DNA of 64,000 nt from contig JACVTC010000190.1 of the NCBI GenBank assembly GCA_016946835.1, forward strand, positions 62,001-126,000, read 5' to 3'. The DNA comes from Neocallimastix lanati (nom. inval.) (lineage: Eukaryota > Neocallimastigomycota > Neocallimastigomycetes > Neocallimastigales > Neocallimastigaceae). Below are positions 61,130 through 64,000 of the stretch, one piece after another. The translations under genes and the position numbers were made by a program. The number at the start of each line of letters is the position of its first letter. The first letter of the stretch is position 1. The notes under the pieces are model-generated. The model did not search any database and was not told where the DNA came from. It saw only the letters and a program-made list of their open reading frames with translations.

Positions 61130-61821
61130 TAATATTTAGTTAAAAATAGTTATTATTAATTAACTTGAATAAATTGATTATTTGTAATTGATAATTCTTA
61201 GTCTTAATAACTTAAAATGACTATTATTTTAAATTTAATTATTTAAAACTTCACTAGTTAGACTATTATTTTTATTTTTATTTTCTATTATTGTCAATTT
61301 AGTTAATCTAGTTGACAATCATTTTATAGTTAATTATTTACAACTTAGATAAACTAATCAATAATTATTTTTATTTTTATTATTAATCAACCTAGCTAGT
61401 TGACAATTATTTTTATTTTATTATGAATTATTCACAACTTAGCTAGTTGACATTTATTTTTTATTTTCAATAATTCTCAACTTAGATAGACTAGTTGACT
61501 ATTATTTTATTTTAATATTTTCTATTTATCTAATTATATGTATATGTATTTATATCGTTTTTTTATTTTTAGAAAATTAATAACTATGACCTATTACAAT
61601 AAGCATATTATTTTAAATTTTATATCCTTAACATTCTCACAATTGTTCTGTAATATTTTCTTATCGATATTGGTTATTACGATTTGTTTTTATAATAAAT
61701 TTTATAAAAATAATAAAAATATTTTTATTTGTTTGATTATTAATGATAAAATGATTTTATATTTTATATATTTCAACTTTGCTTTATTGATAGCTCAATT
61801 GAAGAGTTGAGACTCTTAATC
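61130..61821 (-). mobile_element. LTR-B leader with palindromic tandem units and PBS
   Basis: PBS 61808-61821 (TGAGACTCTTAATC). Just left of it lies TAGCTCAATTGAAGAG (61791-61806), like a tRNA D-arm. Positions 61200-61510 hold degenerate units of 40-60 bp with AACTTAGCTAGTTGAC-type palindromes, homologous to 22500-22800. Confidence 0.6.
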
Positions 61822-62030
61822 TGTTAAAAGTATAAATCTCTTTTTTTATTATATAAGAATAAAGAATAGTATGTGTACATAATTTTATACTTTTTTATGG
61901 TATTCATAGTAATCATAATATGTGGCTTTTTATTACTATTGGTCACATATCTTACACTACTATATTAATTTATATAACATTACTCCTTTAATTAATATAA
62001 TTATAAATCTTTATATTTTTGTTTCTAACA

Positions 62031-62110
62031 AATATGATGATATTATGTATGATCATGATCATATTCGTCTTGAAACTCCTTGGATTTTTAATTGTCTAAT
62101 ATCTAATTAA
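62031..62110 (+). pseudogene. Host gene fragment, 3' side of the LTR-B insertion
   Basis: Directly after the LTR, a plus-strand frame reads KYDDIMYDHDH then LETPWIFNCLISN and a TAA. It is proposed as the continuation of 57728-57856. No other coding signal occurs until the next relic. Confidence 0.4.
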
Positions 62111-62439
62111 ATAAAATTAATAAATATATATTTTAATTTAAAAAAAAAATAAAAATATCCATTATATATATTAATGATTAAAAATTAATATATATATAAC
62201 AATAAAAAATAAATGAACAATAAAATTAGTATACATAAAAAAAATAAAAAAATATAAAATATAAGTATAAAAAAATATTAATAAAATTTTTTTAAAAAAA
62301 AAATTAAAAAAAAAAAAAAAGATTAAGTTGAAAATCAATTTCTTTCAAAATTTTAAATATTTAAAAATTAGATAATTAAAATAATAACGAAATTAATAAT
62401 AATGATGAAGCAGATAAAGATAATTAAAATAAAAAAAAT

Positions 62440-62876
62440 TATCCTGTACGAAAGTTGAACAATTTTTAACATTCGAAACAATAATAATAATGATTTACAA
62501 CTAGATATTGAAAAAGAAGTTAGTAAGGTAATTATTGATGAATCAATTATACCAATGAAAAATGCAAGTAATAAAATTTATAATGAAATTCAACACTGAA
62601 AGGGAAATAATAATAGTAAGAAGTCTAACTTTTACCAAGAATGAAAAGAAGAGAAAATCATGATTTTTCAAATGATTTATATGATAAGAATCAAAACATA
62701 ATATTAATATAAAAAATATAATATCATTCATATACTTCTAAAATATTATAACTCTACTTTATAATTTATTATTTGTATAATCATATTAAAAACAAAAGTA
62801 TTATTTTATGTTGTAACATAAATACTATATTTCCATTCAACTCTAAGTTCATTCAAAGTTAGATTTCAGGAGGAAT
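62440..62876 (+). pseudogene. Relic homologous to 34020-34290, followed by a polypurine tract
   Basis: Motifs PMKNASNKIYNEIQH and KRRENHDF in broken frames. At 62826-62875 come AACTCTAAGTTC...AAAGTTAGATT and the purine tract CAGGAGGAA, then an LTR at 62876. So the relic may be internal sequence of a plus-strand LTR-B relative. Confidence 0.4.
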
Positions 62877-63090
62877 GTTAGAAATATAAATATCAAGTGT
62901 TATGTAATTATATTAATTTAAGGAGTAATGTTATATATTTTAATATATTCATGTAAAATATATGACAAATAATAATAATACGCCACATATTATGTTAACT
63001 ATATAAATACCATAAAAATGTACATTATTATTTTATATTACAATATTTTCATATAATAAAAGATATTCTTATTTCTAAAATATTTATTTT
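62876..63090 (+). mobile_element. LTR-B, plus orientation, probable 3' LTR
   Basis: Starts TGTTAGAAATATAAATATC directly after AGGAGGAA and aligns with the reverse complement of 23148-23352 (shared AAGGAGTAATGTTATATA and CACATATTATGTTAACTAT). The 3' end is diverged and its boundary uncertain. Confidence 0.5.
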
Positions 63091-63296
63091 TATATATTTT
63101 TTGTCGTTATAAAAGTATATAAGTTATTTATCAAAGTTACATTATATTTCTTTTATATATTTTATTTAAAACTAATAATATTCTGATTAGGTAATAATAT
63201 TAAAGTCATTATTAAATATTTATATTTTTTTATACTCTAATAAAACTATTAAATTTAATTTTATTGTTTTAGAAATAAAAATTTATTAATAGAAAT

Positions 63297-63566
63297 TGTG
63301 AAAAACAAATTTATAAATCTAAGACAAACACTGTATTAATAAAAACAATATAACAAAGCATTTTATGTTATGAGTAATATTATAAAATGTTTATTAATAA
63401 TTTTTATTATGAAGATATGTATATCTGTCTAAGAGATATTTTTACATTAAATTTATTTCATATTTTTATATCTTAGTTAACATTATTTAATTTACTTAGA
63501 GATTAATTATTGGTTGATATAAATTAATAATATAAATAAATGTATGTAACGATTTTGTCTCTAACA
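63297..63566 (-). mobile_element. LTR-D, 3' LTR of the minus-strand element at the right edge
   Basis: 270 bp, TGTGAAAAACAAAT...TCTCTAACA, with reversed polypurine tract TTCCCCCAC immediately right (63567-63575) and a hairpin (CAATTATAACTTA/AAGGTTATAATTG) next to it. The pol end follows at 63638. Confidence 0.75.
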
Positions 63567-63637
63567 TTCCCCCACAATTATAACTTATTTTTTAAGGTTA
63601 TAATTGATTATTTTTTTATTTTAAAAAAAAATTTAAG

Positions 63638-64000
63638 TTAATAAATTTTCAAGTCCATTGGCTGTGTTAATAATGAATTTCTAAATTTATCCATGGAAGA
63701 TCCGTTTAGATATTTCATAAAGCCATCTGCTAAATTGTTTTGAGATTTTACATATTTCAATATTATTTTATTGCTCTTTACTAATTCTCTTACATAGTGC
63801 AATCTTATGTCCATATGCTTTGTTCTTGGATTAATCGATTGGTTTTTTGCATTATAGATTGCAGCTTTATTGTCTATGTTGACTTCAATACCACTGATGT
63901 TGTATTTTAATTCCTTCAATAAGTTTATGTACCACATGCAATGCTTGCTACATTCGCTAAGACTATAATATTCGGCCTCAGCTGTGGAAGTCGATACACA
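63638..64000 (-). CDS. Copia RNase H, C-terminal end; continues beyond the right edge
   Basis: Open from the window edge to the stop at 63638, 120 codons. Motifs: CVSTSTAEAEYYSLSECSKH (with the catalytic Glu of the AE pair), WYINLLKEL, VNIDNKAAIYNAKNQSINP, RTKHMDIRLHYVREL, NLADGFMKYLN and the end MDLKIY. No stop or shift is seen, so this copy may be intact. Same family as the RNase H fragment at 24634. The rest of Gag-Pol lies outside the window. Confidence 0.85.
   Translation of the reverse strand, partial: CVSTSTAEAEYYSLSECSKHCMWYINLLKELKYNISGIEVNIDNKAAIYNAKNQSINPRTKHMDIRLHYVRELVKSNKIILKYVKSQNNLADGFMKYLNGSSMDKFRNSLLTQPMDLKIY

Larger units (their letters stand above)
57857..62030 (-). mobile_element. 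Non-autonomous LTR-B element (4174 bp) carrying host-derived sequence
   Basis: 209-bp LTRs at 57857-58065 and 61822-62030 in the same (minus) orientation. A polypurine tract (reverse, TTCCCCCTCAAAT) lies right of the left LTR, and the PBS (61808-61821) lies left of the right LTR, so polarity is consistent. The LTRs differ at several positions, so it is older than elements 1 and 2. Flanks GTTAT and AATAT do not match well as a target duplication. Inside there is no gag-pol, only a BAR pseudogene, an unknown relic and the leader. Confidence 0.6.

Overview
The window is eukaryotic and extremely AT-rich, with long A/T homopolymers, spliceosomal introns (GTAAAT or GTAAGT to TAG or AAG), Asn/Lys-rich proteins and many Ty1/copia LTR retrotransposons. 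Together with a giant secreted Cys/Tyr repeat protein and a secreted tandem GDSL esterase, this suggests an anaerobic gut fungus (Neocallimastigomycota; Piromyces, Neocallimastix or Anaeromyces-like). The assignment is inference from composition and gene content; no rRNA or housekeeping marker is present.

Region by region. (1) 1-15.73 kb, minus strand: one giant multi-exon gene running off the left edge. Eleven exons and ten introns can be placed. It starts with a secretion signal, continues with alternating ~130-150 aa modules of two types (A and B), then passes into short Cys-containing repeats. All ten introns are phase 1 and exons 2-10 are all multiples of three, so modules match exons. 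The best guess is a cellulosome scaffoldin (ScaA-like). (2) 15.75-23 kb: gene-poor DNA with a tRNA-like/SINE-like relic, a GC-richer islet with TTAGGG-like repeats and faint exon-like pieces. (3) 21.5-45.7 kb: a retrotransposon cluster. It holds two young, almost identical copia elements (25932-32319, TSD CTTTT; 39439-45726, TSD TAATT). The first has an intact 1531-aa Gag-Pol and the second is broken by two single-base deletions. Older decayed elements lie around them, and a small GT2 glycosyltransferase gene (minus) sits between them. (4) 47.3-49.3 kb, minus: a secreted protein with two SGNH/GDSL esterase domains. (5) 50-52 kb: a solo LTR, a perfect 21-bp hairpin and a decayed giant-virus-like or linear-plasmid-like mRNA capping enzyme. 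(6) 52.9-64 kb: decayed gag-pol fragments, an inverted LTR pair enclosing the 3' part of a Cys-rich membrane protein, a non-autonomous LTR element carrying a BAR-domain pseudogene and apparently splitting a host gene, and an RNase H fragment running off the right edge.

How it fits together: the credible host functions (possible scaffoldin, GDSL/CE16-type esterase, GT2, Cys-rich membrane protein) are secretory or cell-surface functions. They are scattered among copia elements that share a primer-binding motif complementary to the anticodon arm of a lysine tRNA. No operon-like organisation is expected or seen.
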